Positions 43,980 to 52,400 of a DNA stretch of 59,456 nt are shown piece by piece. The DNA comes from Methylobacter sp. Its GTDB lineage: Bacteria; Pseudomonadota; Gammaproteobacteria; Methylococcales; Methylomonadaceae. The notes below the pieces were generated by a model that searched no databases, had not been told where the DNA came from, and saw nothing but the letters and a program-made list of their open reading frames with translations. The first letter of the stretch is position 1, and every line of letters begins with the position of its first letter. Both the position numbers and the translations under genes were made by a program. The stretch is taken from assembly GCA_030679035.1 (NCBI GenBank), contig JAUXTH010000215.1, positions 1 to 59,456 on the forward strand, read 5' to 3'.

Positions 43980-45347
43980 ATGAAAACAAAAAAAACAATA
44001 TTGTCTCTGGCCATCAGCGCATTGCTGACGGCTGGAGTGGCGAGTTACCCGATGTCTAGCTATGCTGACGATGATGACCACTCCTCAAGTGGCTCAGAAC
44101 ACTCAAGTAGTTCAGAACACTCAAGTGGCTCAGAACACTCAAGTGGCTCAGAACACTCAAGTAGTTCAGGACACTCAAGTGGCTCCGATAGTGATAAACG
44201 TAGTGCTAACGATTCAGGAAATAGATCGCATCAAAAAATCACTATCTGCCATGTCCCCCCCGGTAACCCTGCTAATAAACATACTATCCACATTGCGTAT
44301 AGCGCATGGGCGGCTCATAAACTACACACAAACACAAACACCACAGGTCAGCCTCGTGCCGATTATTTAGGCTCTTGTAACAACCCGCCGATCACACCTA
44401 AATCTACAACTACAACTACTCCGGAAAAATTGCACGTTATTTCCGGTTGCACCGGCGAAACCCGCGAAGCCTTGGAAACCAAAGTACAATCTTATTTTGA
44501 ACCCATTACCGTAGCCGATACCTCATTAGACGATGAATCCGTCGCCACTTCTATGAGCCAATGTCTGGACAAGGGCGATAGCAGCGATAGCGGCAAAGGC
44601 GGTGATAACAGCAAATCAAAATCAGGCGAAAAAGGTCAAGGTCATGACAGCGTGTCAGATAGCGGCAAGCATCATCGAATTAGAGGCTGCCAAAACAAAG
44701 ACACCGAACATAAAGCCGATTCCAGCGACTCCAGTAAACATGGTTCGTCCGATTCCGACAAAGATGATAATAACAAAAACTATCATAAAAAACTGAAAGA
44801 TGCTGATAGCGGCCACGATGCAGCCAAAGGCATTAAAGATCCGATTGTTGTTTCGGATAGCAGTTTAGACGATAGCGGTGCGAATCACGACCACAAAAAC
44901 ACCGTGTGGGCAGCGTACAAAGCCTGCACACAAGATTCCAGTAACGCAAATAAAATAGACTCCAGCAAAATAAGTAAGCAAAAAGGTGATTCAGGTCATA
45001 AACAGCGTATCTTGAGAGATCATGACAGCGTGTCAGATAGCGGCAAGCAACATCAAAAAAGCTGTACGGATGCACAAGACGCGACACTAAGAAAAGCCAT
45101 TGTTGATTATAAAGCCAAAACCAGCACCAAAGACCTTATCCTGACTGAAACCAGCTATAATGATGTTTCGATTAAACAAGCCGTAGATGCGTGTGTTAGT
45201 ACCGGAGCTAAAGACACCCTAACAACTCCTCCGACCTCTTCTACTGGATTCGGCGGCCGACAAAACTTCAGGGAAAACACTTCACCGATTAAAGATGCGA
45301 CCCCCACAGGAACATCTACTTCTTCCACACCTCTAAGCGGACAATAA
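43980..45347 (+). CDS. Secreted Ser/His/Asp-rich repeat protein in the usual pilY1 position
   Basis: 455 residues; I know no family for the whole protein. Signal peptide MKTKKTILSLAISALLTAGV, cleaved near SYA-DDDD. Then a Ser/His/Glu stretch made of an 18-bp in-frame repeat (SSGSEH units), a Cys/His module KITICHVPPGNP...HTIHIAYSAW...YLGSC of a kind known at the ends of many secreted proteins, and three Cys-bracketed segments of similar pattern (GC...ITVADTSLDD...C; GC...IVVSDSSLDD...C; SC...LILTETSYND...C) split by Ser/Asp-rich linkers. A possible phosphate- or calcium-rich surface protein. Start ATG at 43980 with AGGTGA before it. It lies 176 bases after pilX, where a pilY1 adhesin often sits. 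Confidence 0.82.
   Translation: MKTKKTILSLAISALLTAGVASYPMSSYADDDDHSSSGSEHSSSSEHSSGSEHSSGSEHSSSSGHSSGSDSDKRSANDSGNRSHQKITICHVPPGNPANKHTIHIAYSAWAAHKLHTNTNTTGQPRADYLGSCNNPPITPKSTTTTTPEKLHVISGCTGETREALETKVQSYFEPITVADTSLDDESVATSMSQCLDKGDSSDSGKGGDNSKSKSGEKGQGHDSVSDSGKHHRIRGCQNKDTEHKADSSDSSKHGSSDSDKDDNNKNYHKKLKDADSGHDAAKGIKDPIVVSDSSLDDSGANHDHKNTVWAAYKACTQDSSNANKIDSSKISKQKGDSGHKQRILRDHDSVSDSGKQHQKSCTDAQDATLRKAIVDYKAKTSTKDLILTETSYNDVSIKQAVDACVSTGAKDTLTTPPTSSTGFGGRQNFRENTSPIKDATPTGTSTSSTPLSGQ
44100..44189 (+). repeat. 18-bp in-frame minisatellite
   Basis: Five units of CACTCAAGTRGYTCAGRA (44100-44117, 44118-44135, 44136-44153, 44154-44171, 44172-44189; the last decayed), each encoding HSS[GS]SE or close. 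Because 18 is a multiple of 3, changes in copy number keep the frame. Confidence 0.85.
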
Positions 45348-45383
45348 ACGAACTAAAATGTATTTTAATTTTAAATAACGTAT

Positions 45384-45425
45384 CGGCTCTGGACACTTTG
45401 GCACACTGCCAAGTGTCCAGAGCCG
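45384..45425. repeat. Large hairpin between the repeat-protein gene and fimT-like gene
   Basis: CGGCTCTGGACACTTTGGCA (45384-45403) pairs with the reverse of TGCCAAGTGTCCAGAGCCG (45407-45425), 19 bp with one bulged T and a 3-base loop. It lies 37 bases past the previous stop and 14 bases before the next start. There is no T tract, so it is either a repeat or an RNA processing/attenuation structure. Confidence 0.7.
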
Positions 45426-45438
45426 CACTACTCTCATT

Positions 45439-45966
45439 ATGAATAACAATAAATATAACCCTGCACGGGGTTTTACACTTATCGAATTATTGATCGTAAT
45501 CGCCATTATAGGAATTACGATGGGAATTGCTATACCCAGTTTTCAATCACTCATCGCCAGTAACCGCTTAACGACTTCAGCCAATGGTTTGGTAAGTGCG
45601 CTGCAATTGGCTAAAAGTGAGGCTATAAAAAGCAATCGACTGGTTATCGTCAGTAAAAACGGCAGCTGGGCAAGTGGCTGGGTTGTTTTTGCCGATAACA
45701 ATCAAAATAACTCGCAAGATGTCGGCGAGACTACCATTAGTTCCTTTGATGCACTTAAATCTGGTTTTACTGTAACCCCTACCAATGGGTATATCAACAG
45801 AGTTACTTATCGTCCAGATGGGCGTAGTACCACTAATGGCAGTTTCAATTTTTGCTCACCTGCTAGTACAGCCGATTTTCGCAGGGTAGTTATTGCCGCT
45901 ACGGGCAGAGTTCGCGTTGAAACACCAGCAACGGCAGGAATAAGCTACGCAACAGCTTGTCCCTAA
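45439..45966 (+). CDS. FimT/GspH-like minor pseudopilin
   Basis: 175 residues. Prepilin leader NPARGFTLIELLIVIAIIGI with Gly-Phe site and Glu+5, then SNRLTTSANGLVSALQLAKS followed by EAIKSN, the GspH/FimT signature. The head ends in VIAATGRVRVETP, also typical. Two Cys (FNFCSP and TACP) may form a disulfide. It begins 14 bases after the large hairpin. I prefer FimT/FimU over a secretion pseudopilin because pilVWX are in the same run. Confidence 0.9.
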   Translation: MNNNKYNPARGFTLIELLIVIAIIGITMGIAIPSFQSLIASNRLTTSANGLVSALQLAKSEAIKSNRLVIVSKNGSWASGWVVFADNNQNNSQDVGETTISSFDALKSGFTVTPTNGYINRVTYRPDGRSTTNGSFNFCSPASTADFRRVVIAATGRVRVETPATAGISYATACP

Positions 45967-46054
45967 CCTTAACTGACAACGACACAAATCATCGCTTGGT
46001 TCATTAGATAATTCCTGAGAATCAATATATCGCTACAATATCAATTTCAGCCAT

Positions 46055-46123
46055 GCTACGCGTCGCGTACCATTTTCCAAACATTACCCCAAGCTCAATA
46101 AAGGTTCGCTACGCGTACCCTAC
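46055..46123. repeat. Imperfect hairpin repeat, GTAGGGTACGC family
   Basis: Left arm GCTACGCGTCGCGTACC (46055-46071) and right arm GGTTCGCTACGCGTACC (46103-46119) followed by CTAC; 14 of 17 positions complementary. It sits between the fimT-like gene and the TPR membrane protein gene. Confidence 0.6.
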
Positions 46124-46169
46124 GATGCCAAGTTGAAGACCAACCAAGCTAAACATGAGAGAATAAACA

Positions 46170-47453
46170 ATGAAACTATCTCTAAACTCTATCGCAGTTT
46201 TATTGTGTAGCATTACACTGGCTATTGTCGGCTTTTACGCAATTGCTGTGGTGTACTACCCAAACACCTACATTATTAGCACCTACGAAGATTTGTACGG
46301 CGAATGGGCACAGACTTATGGTTTTTTAACTACATTTGTTTTTTCAACGCTGATTTCACTGAACAAAAATCATCCGCAACGCTGGTTTTTTGTCTTACTG
46401 GCGGCGGCCAGTTTTTATGTATTCATGGAAGAAATATCGTGGGGACAACGCATCATTGGCTTTGATACGCCACACTTTTTCCATGACAACAGTTATCAAG
46501 ATGAAGCCAATCTGCATAATTTATTAACCGGCCCGGTCGATTCGTGGAGTAAGACACTATTAACTTATTTTGTTGCTACTGGATTACTTGCTTATGGAGT
46601 ACTCTTTCCGATTGCTTTGCAAGTTAAATTTAAACCTGCCATCTGGTTAAGCCAGTGGAGAATAGCTGCTCCTCCGCCATTGTCGTTAATGCCGGCTTTT
46701 ATTGCAGCAGCTGTTTTAGAAATCGAGCCGTTTAGTTTTAATGAAGCTGAAGTTGCCGAATTGCTGGTAGCCTGGGCGCTGGCGTTTACTGCATTGGATA
46801 GCTGGCTGCTAAGTCGCAACGCACAAAACAAATCGGCGCTGCCTTATGCCGCGGTGTTTTTCGTCGCAATTGGAGCGGCATGGAGTACGACTACGTTACT
46901 GCTCAATTCGCCGGAACAACGCAAGGAAATTGATAGCCGACTCGCTAACGGTTACGAAAAATTTGCCGATCGCTACGAAGGCTATGATTATACTTACGGG
47001 GTTGCTGAAGTTCTGCAACGCTACGATGAACTCAAACCGAATAATACGGTGATTTTACGCAAGATAGCTGATAATCTGGAGGCTTTGGGCGAGACGGAAA
47101 AAGCTAGATCTTTTATGCAAAAAGCCGTCGACGAGGGCTTGCGACGCGTTAAGGAGGATGAAAATAACATTCAAGCCAATGTATCATTGGCTAAAAGTTA
47201 TCGTAAACTCGGCGACTATAGCGCAATGACTGTTTATGCCGAAAAAGCCTATCAGCTCGCGCAAGCCAAACAACAAACTGAACCGGATAATGCCTATTGG
47301 GCATATTGGTTAGCCAAAGCCTGCGAACAAACCAATCGCAGAGAAGAAGCTTTAAAATATTATCGTAAAGCACATCACTTAGAACCCAATTCCTCTCGCT
47401 ATGATGAGGCCTATCAACAAATGAAAGAAATTATGATTGACTATGAAGACTAA
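46170..47453 (+). CDS. Polytopic membrane protein with EEISWGQR motif and C-terminal TPRs
   Basis: 427 residues. The N-terminal half (about 1-250) has six to seven membrane helices and a striking polar stretch between them: FMEEISWGQRIIGFDTP (87-101) followed by NSYQDEANLHNLL (107-119). Clustered Glu/Trp/Gln/Arg/His/Asn in a membrane domain looks like a catalytic or metal site; I know this motif only from uncharacterised membrane proteins. The C-terminal half is made of TPR-like helices (ILRKIADNLEALGETEKARS; WLAKACEQTNRREEALKYYR). It is embedded in the pilin run and overlaps the pilE-like gene by 11 bases, so a role in pilus function or glycan decoration is possible but unproven. Confidence 0.8.
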   Translation: MKLSLNSIAVLLCSITLAIVGFYAIAVVYYPNTYIISTYEDLYGEWAQTYGFLTTFVFSTLISLNKNHPQRWFFVLLAAASFYVFMEEISWGQRIIGFDTPHFFHDNSYQDEANLHNLLTGPVDSWSKTLLTYFVATGLLAYGVLFPIALQVKFKPAIWLSQWRIAAPPPLSLMPAFIAAAVLEIEPFSFNEAEVAELLVAWALAFTALDSWLLSRNAQNKSALPYAAVFFVAIGAAWSTTTLLLNSPEQRKEIDSRLANGYEKFADRYEGYDYTYGVAEVLQRYDELKPNNTVILRKIADNLEALGETEKARSFMQKAVDEGLRRVKEDENNIQANVSLAKSYRKLGDYSAMTVYAEKAYQLAQAKQQTEPDNAYWAYWLAKACEQTNRREEALKYYRKAHHLEPNSSRYDEAYQQMKEIMIDYED

Positions 47454-47880
47454 AACACGCGGTTTTACTTTAATTGAGCTTATGGTCACTACGGCGATTA
47501 TCGGTATATTGGCATCTATCGCCATTCCGAATTACAGCGCATATATTATAAAAGGCAAGCGAGCGGAAGCTGAAAGTACGCTGGTATCTTTTGCAAACGC
47601 GATGGAACAATGGCGGTTACAGAAAGGTAGTTATTTCGGTGCTGCCGCTGGAGGAGCCGATACAGGAGCGCCTGCTATATTTTCAACCGTCGTCCCTATT
47701 TCAGGCGGAACGAAAACTTATGATTTAACCATTAGCGCTGTGAACGCCGGGGGAACGACTTACACGTTAACTGCAACAGCGGTAGGCAATCAGGCTGTTG
47801 ACGGCAATTTAAGTCTTACGAGCGCTGGCGCTAAAACATGTACAGTCGCCAGTGCTTGTCTCAATGGCGCGTCGTGGTGA
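47443..47880 (+). CDS. pilE: PilE-like minor pilin
   Basis: 145 residues. Leader MKTKTRGFTLIELMVTTAII with Gly-Phe site and Glu+5, then ASIAIPNYSAYIIKGKRAEA followed by ESTLVSFANAMEQW, the common type IV pilin/PilE helix. C-terminal Cys pair in KTCTVASACLNG forms the usual D-loop. I use the ATG at 47443; it overlaps the TPR gene stop by 11 bases, so it depends on coupling. Last gene of the pilin run. Confidence 0.9.
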   Translation: MKTKTRGFTLIELMVTTAIIGILASIAIPNYSAYIIKGKRAEAESTLVSFANAMEQWRLQKGSYFGAAAGGADTGAPAIFSTVVPISGGTKTYDLTISAVNAGGTTYTLTATAVGNQAVDGNLSLTSAGAKTCTVASACLNGASW

Positions 47881-47919
47881 TTTGTACGGCAATCTACCCT
47901 TGCACTTTCCTTCAGTTAG

Positions 47920-47943
47920 AGTGGGCAATATTAAATGCCCACT
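47920..47943 (+). terminator. Possible terminator of the pilin operon
   Basis: AGTGGGCA (47920-47927) pairs with TGCCCACT (47936-47943) around an 8-base loop, 40 bases after the pilE-like stop. Only TT follows. Confidence 0.4.
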
Positions 47944-47987
47944 TTCCCGCCTCCAGACTGTAGCACCATTCCAGATCCAACAAGAAA

Positions 47988-48983
47988 TTGATACATAACA
48001 AAAATAAAGATTCTCATTCCACCCGAAAATTCTGCGTTGCCCCAATGCTGGATTGGACCGACAGGCACTGCCGTTATTTCCATCGGCTGATTTCGCAACA
48101 CGCATTTTTGTATACCGAGATGGTGACCACCGGAGCCTTGATTCATGGCGACCATCACCGGTTTTTGCAATTTAATGCCGCTGAAAAGCCGGTTGCGTTT
48201 CAATTAGGCGGCAGCAATCCTCGGGAACTGGCCATCTGCGCCAAGATGGTCGAAGATTACGGCTATGACGAGGTGAATTTGAATGTCGGCTGCCCCAGCG
48301 ACCGGGTTCAAAACGGCCGCTTCGGCGCTTGCCTGATGGCTGAACCCGAGCTGGTCGCCGAGTGCGTTGCCGCCATGCAGCAGACAGTTTCAATCCCGGT
48401 CACGGTCAAATCTAGAATCGGTATTGATGATCGCGATTCTTATGAAGAACTGGTGCATTTTGTATCGACGGTTGCCGATGCCGGTTGCGAAACCTTTATT
48501 ATCCATGCCAGAAAAGCTTGGCTAAGCGGCTTGTCGCCCAAGCAAAACCGCGATATTCCGCCGCTACGCTACGATATGGTCTATCAAATAAAGCAGGACT
48601 TTCCGCAGCTTGAAATCATCCTGAACGGCGGCATCACCTCATTGGATCAAGCTGAAGCTGTTTTGCAGCATGTTGATGGCGTCATGGTTGGCCGAGAGGC
48701 TTATCACAATCCTTATATAATGGCCGATGTCGACCGGCGGTTTTATGGCGACTCCAAAGAACCCCAATCACGGGAAATGGTTATGGATTTGTTAATCCCC
48801 TATATTCAGCAGCAGCTTGAGCTTAACGATGGCGTCCGCTTAAACAGCATATCCCGGCATATTTTAGGCCTGTTTCATGGCGAGCCGGGCGCTAGGGGCT
48901 GGCGTCGGCATCTGAGTGAAAATGTCTGTAAACCCGGCGCGGACATCAAAGTGATTTTGGACGTCCTAACGTCCCGGATATAG
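47988..48983 (+). CDS. dusA: tRNA-dihydrouridine(20/20a) synthase DusA
   Basis: FMN-dependent reductase of U20/U20a in tRNA D-loops. 331 residues: FCVAPMLDWTDRHCRYFHR (FMN-barrel start), EMVTTGALIHG, NLNVGCPSDRVQNGRFGACL with the catalytic Cys, and HARKAWLSGLSPKQNR, all specific for DusA rather than DusB/C. The start is TTG at 47988 by my reading, as no ATG lies upstream of the conserved region. Monocistronic or leading folE, 75 bases on. Confidence 0.95.
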   Translation: MIHNKNKDSHSTRKFCVAPMLDWTDRHCRYFHRLISQHAFLYTEMVTTGALIHGDHHRFLQFNAAEKPVAFQLGGSNPRELAICAKMVEDYGYDEVNLNVGCPSDRVQNGRFGACLMAEPELVAECVAAMQQTVSIPVTVKSRIGIDDRDSYEELVHFVSTVADAGCETFIIHARKAWLSGLSPKQNRDIPPLRYDMVYQIKQDFPQLEIILNGGITSLDQAEAVLQHVDGVMVGREAYHNPYIMADVDRRFYGDSKEPQSREMVMDLLIPYIQQQLELNDGVRLNSISRHILGLFHGEPGARGWRRHLSENVCKPGADIKVILDVLTSRI

Positions 48984-49058
48984 GTAATTGACGAGGCTTA
49001 AAATTCCCCACGTCATGCTGTATACTGAACCGCTATTTTTATAACTGGGATTGAAACA

Positions 49059-49601
49059 ATGGAACAGCATTTTGCCAAGATTATCGAGGCAGTCGGTGAG
49101 GATTTAAATCGCGAAGGTCTGATCGATACGCCAAAACGCGCGGCCAAGGCTTTCAAATTCTTAAACAACGGCTACGAAAAAACCCTGGAAGAAGTGCTTA
49201 ACGGCGCTATTTTTAACGCCGATACCGAAGACATGGTTATTGTGAAGGATATTGAACTGTATTCTTTATGCGAACATCATTTACTGCCGTTTATCGGCAA
49301 ATGCCATGTGGGTTATTTGCCGCAAGGCAAGGTGATGGGCTTGTCTAAAGTGGCTCGCGTCATCGATATGTACGCACGCCGCCTGCAAATCCAGGAAAAA
49401 CTGACCAAACAAATAGCCGACGCGATTGAACTTGCGACCGGCGCACGAGGCGTGGCGGTGGTTATTGAAGCCAAGCATTTGTGCATGATGATGCGAGGTG
49501 TTGAAAAGCAAAACTCGGTGATGACGACTTCAGTGATGACAGGGATTTTCCGTAAAGAGATCAGCACCCGCTCGGAATTTTTAAACCTGATCAACCGATA
49601 G
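49059..49601 (+). CDS. folE: GTP cyclohydrolase I
   Basis: First step of folate (tetrahydrofolate) synthesis: GTP to dihydroneopterin triphosphate. 180 residues: the zinc/active site [40 protein letters not shown], and [20 protein letters not shown], all canonical. Folate is the one-carbon carrier also used by PurT's pathway nearby (purine synthesis). hemH starts 10 bases after its stop, within a small repeat. Confidence 0.97.
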   Translation: MEQHFAKIIEAVGEDLNREGLIDTPKRAAKAFKFLNNGYEKTLEEVLNGAIFNADTEDMVIVKDIELYSLCEHHLLPFIGKCHVGYLPQGKVMGLSKVARVIDMYARRLQIQEKLTKQIADAIELATGARGVAVVIEAKHLCMMMRGVEKQNSVMTTSVMTGIFRKEISTRSEFLNLINR

Positions 49602-49608
49602 GCCCAAC

Positions 49609-49655
49609 CCTGTGGTGAGCAACGTCGAACTACCTGTGGTGAGCGAAGTCGAACC
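49609..49655 (+). repeat. Tandem repeat that supplies the hemH start
   Basis: Two adjacent copies, 24 bases apart, of CCTGTGGTGAGCRAMGTCGAAC (49609-49630 and 49633-49655). This word is typical of dispersed intergenic repeats in proteobacteria. It begins 7 bases after the folE stop and runs into hemH, encoding its first residues MVSNVELPVVSEVEP. Confidence 0.75.
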
Positions 49656-50625
49656 AATAGCAGCAAAAAAAACCGGCGTATTACTGGCGAACCTGGGTTC
49701 GCCCACCGCGCCGACAACATCAGCGGTCAGGCGGTTTCTTAAGGAGTTTCTTTGGGATCCGCGCGTCGTCAACCTGCCGAGACCCGTGTGGTGGGTGATA
49801 CTGCATTTTTTTGTGCTGCCTTTTCGCCCCCGCAAGTCGGTAAAAGCCTATCGCAACATCTGGCATGAGAAAGGCTCACCGTTAATTTTTTTGACGCTGC
49901 AATTGACCGAACGGGTGGCCGACAAGCTCAATGCCAAGGGCGTCACTACCCAGCATGTCATGCGCTACGGTGAACCCTCGATAGCGAAGCAGTTAAAAGC
50001 TTTCAAAACGGCAGGCGTTGATAACTTGATCATTCTGCCGTTGTATCCGCAATATTCGTCAACCACCACCGCATCCATCTACGATGACGTGGTTAAGGAG
50101 CTGAGTCAATGGAAACACCTGCCCCACATTCACTTTATCAGCGATTATCACCAGCACAGCCACTATATTGCGGCGGTAGCCGAATCCATTGAGCAAAGCT
50201 GGCGGGAACACGGCAAAAACGAACTGTTACTGATGTCCTTTCACGGATTGCCCGAGCAACTGACCAAATGGGGCGACCCTTATTTTCACCAGTGCCATAA
50301 AACCGCAGCCTTGATTGCCGAAAAACTGGGCATTGACGAAAAACAATGGATGATTGTGTTCCAATCGCGTTTCGGCAAGGCGCAATGGCTGAAACCTTAT
50401 TGCGTGGACACGTTAAAGGAACTTCCGGGGCGCGGCATTAAAAAAGTAGATATTGTCTGTCCAGGGTTTGCGGTGGACTGCCTGGAAACGCTGGAAGAAA
50501 TAGCAATGGAGAACAAGGCTATTTTTATGAAGGCTGGCGGTGAGGAGTATCGTTATATAGCGGCGCTGAATGATTCGGAAATTCATGTTGATGCTATAGT
50601 TAATCTTCTTGAACAGAAGCTGTAG
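49612..50625 (+). CDS. hemH: Ferrochelatase
   Basis: Inserts iron into protoporphyrin IX in the last step of haem synthesis. 337 residues: the family start TGVLLANLGSPTAPTTSAVR, PLYPQYSSTTTASIYDDV, and the active-site LMSFHGLPEQLTKWGDPYFH (catalytic His). The first 15-18 residues (MVSNVELPVVSEVEP) come from an intergenic repeat and have no counterpart in ordinary ferrochelatases; the start codon must be one of the GTG codons in it (49612, 49615 or 49636), since no ATG is available. Weak ribosome site, so coupling to folE is likely. Confidence 0.95.
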   Translation: MVSNVELPVVSEVEPIAAKKTGVLLANLGSPTAPTTSAVRRFLKEFLWDPRVVNLPRPVWWVILHFFVLPFRPRKSVKAYRNIWHEKGSPLIFLTLQLTERVADKLNAKGVTTQHVMRYGEPSIAKQLKAFKTAGVDNLIILPLYPQYSSTTTASIYDDVVKELSQWKHLPHIHFISDYHQHSHYIAAVAESIEQSWREHGKNELLLMSFHGLPEQLTKWGDPYFHQCHKTAALIAEKLGIDEKQWMIVFQSRFGKAQWLKPYCVDTLKELPGRGIKKVDIVCPGFAVDCLETLEEIAMENKAIFMKAGGEEYRYIAALNDSEIHVDAIVNLLEQKL

Positions 50626-50636
50626 GGCATTACGCT

Positions 50637-50782
50637 GGTTCCCAAGCTCCAGCTTGGGAACCCAGATGACGAAGCTCCAGCTTCGCGAGACGGGAAGCTG
50701 GAGCTTCCCGCACCGAATTCCCAAGCTGGAGCTTGGGAACTAGCGCTCACAATAATGGTAGTGACGCCGGAGCATGGGAACG
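50637..50782. repeat. Array of related palindromes between hemH and the MutS-like gene
   Basis: Four near-perfect palindromes in 104 bases, all centred on AGCT-CC/GG-AGCT: 50637-50662 (12-bp arms), 50670-50685 (7-bp), 50691-50710 (9-bp) and 50718-50739 (10-11-bp), plus a half-copy at 50765-50782. The consensus GTTCCCAAGCTGGAGCTTGGGAAC is of the dispersed intergenic type. It begins 11 bases after the hemH stop and may stabilise or end its transcript. Confidence 0.85.
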
Positions 50783-50801
50783 ATAAATAAAGGCGAAAAA
50801 G

Positions 50802-52400
50802 ATGAACCAAACACTCTTACATAACTGGCAAGACAGCAACTGGCCGACGATCAAATCCAGCAAACCGCTGGATACCGGCGACGGCGTTATTGACGAAAGA
50901 ACCTTCAACACCATTGAAGTCGACGAACTGTTCGATGCCGTCAATCACGCCTCGACGATTGCCGGGCAAGCGGTGTTATTTCGTTCTTTAGCCCAGCCGC
51001 TGAATGGACTGGACCAGATCAGGGCCAAGCAGCAAGCCGTTGAAGAGCTGCGCAATAACCCGGCGCTCAAAGAACAGCTTGAACAGATCGTGCAATACGC
51101 CGTACCCAACGAAAAAAACTTCTACTTACTGTTGTTCGGCGAATTTCTGGGAACATTCGGCACCGCCAGGGAAGACCATGAAATCGAAGGTTACGGCTAT
51201 CTGCAATATAAACGCGGTATCCGTTTTATGCTGGAACTGGTCGATCAGGTTCAATCTATAGAAGCCCCGCAAAGCGATTATCTGAAAGGCCTATTCGACA
51301 AGATTAAAGCCTTCGCCGAATCGCGCCCCTATTCATTAATGGCAGGCCCGGTTTATATCACTGAAAACAATATCCAGTGTAAGGAACAAAGAAAAGGCTC
51401 TTTTTCGCCTGCGGTTATCTTTAGGCCCCGGTTGTTCAAACCGCTGCTGATCGCCCTGTTTTTCGCTGCCGTCTGGACGCTGGCCCATTTTTTCCCCACC
51501 GACATGTTCCAGGTTTCCACCGAGGCCATCCCGACTGCAACTATTTTCTTCGTGCCGATGTTGCTGGTTTATTTTCCGATAGTCGGCGGATTTGACCGGG
51601 ACAGCTGCATTATCCCGTTAAGAAACGAGTTCAAAAAATCCCCGGCTGTTGGTGAAACCTTGGATGCGCTGGGCCAGCTTGATGAATTGCTGTCGTTTAT
51701 CAAATTTTCCGAGGCATTCGGCGGCAGCAAGGTGTTGCCTGAACTGGTTGCCGCGCCACATCACCGGATCAATCTGGCCGATGCCAGAAACCCGGTTTTA
51801 GGCAAACAAAACCCGGATTATGTCGGCAACGACTTCGTGCTGGAAGACGACAAACTGGTGCTGGTCACCGGCCCCAACAGCGGCGGCAAAACGGCTTTTT
51901 GCAAAACCGTCACCCAAATCCAGCTGCTGGCGCAAATCGGCTGCTATGTTCCGGCCAAATCGGCAACACTGACCGTCGCCGACCGGATTTTCTACCAAGC
52001 CCCCGAAATCAGCCATCTGGACGACGGCGAAGGCCGCTTCGGCACCGAACTGAAACGCACCAAAGACATTTTCCTGGCCGCAACCGCGAAAAGCCTGGTG
52101 GTGCTGGATGAATTATCCGAAGGCACGACCTTTGAAGAAAAAATGGAATCGTCATCGAATGTGCTGAACGGCTTTTACCGCAAAGGCAACAGCACCATTC
52201 TGATCACCCACAATCATCAACTGGTCGATCATTTCGTCGCTGAAGGCATAGGCTTGCCAAGACAGGTCGAGTTTGCCAACGACGCGCCGACCTACAAACT
52301 GGTTCCAGGCATTTCAAGGGTCAGCCATGCCGACCGCGTGGCCAAGAAAATCGGTTTTTCCAAAGAAGACATCGACAACTATCTGGCAGATTCACAATGA
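50802..52400 (+). CDS. Membrane-anchored MutS-family ATPase
   Basis: 532 residues. The C-terminal half is a MutS core/ATPase: [20 protein letters not shown], Walker [12 protein letters not shown] (357-364), a signature-like [20 protein letters not shown], Walker [16 protein letters not shown] and [13 protein letters not shown]. The N-terminal half is a lever-like helical region (about 40-200), and two membrane helices interrupt it (about 214-231 [17 protein letters not shown] and 246-263). There is no N-terminal mismatch-recognition or connector domain, so ordinary mismatch repair is unlikely. Membrane-bound MutS relatives are known but poorly studied. It overlaps purT (ATGA). Confidence 0.85.
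   Translation: MNQTLLHNWQDSNWPTIKSSKPLDTGDGVIDERTFNTIEVDELFDAVNHASTIAGQAVLFRSLAQPLNGLDQIRAKQQAVEELRNNPALKEQLEQIVQYAVPNEKNFYLLLFGEFLGTFGTAREDHEIEGYGYLQYKRGIRFMLELVDQVQSIEAPQSDYLKGLFDKIKAFAESRPYSLMAGPVYITENNIQCKEQRKGSFSPAVIFRPRLFKPLLIALFFAAVWTLAHFFPTDMFQVSTEAIPTATIFFVPMLLVYFPIVGGFDRDSCIIPLRNEFKKSPAVGETLDALGQLDELLSFIKFSEAFGGSKVLPELVAAPHHRINLADARNPVLGKQNPDYVGNDFVLEDDKLVLVTGPNSGGKTAFCKTVTQIQLLAQIGCYVPAKSATLTVADRIFYQAPEISHLDDGEGRFGTELKRTKDIFLAATAKSLVVLDELSEGTTFEEKMESSSNVLNGFYRKGNSTILITHNHQLVDHFVAEGIGLPRQVEFANDAPTYKLVPGISRVSHADRVAKKIGFSKEDIDNYLADSQ

Noticed and set aside
44079-44189. CRISPR-like periodicity
   Set aside because: The 18-bp units are directly adjacent with no spacers and lie in frame inside a coding region.
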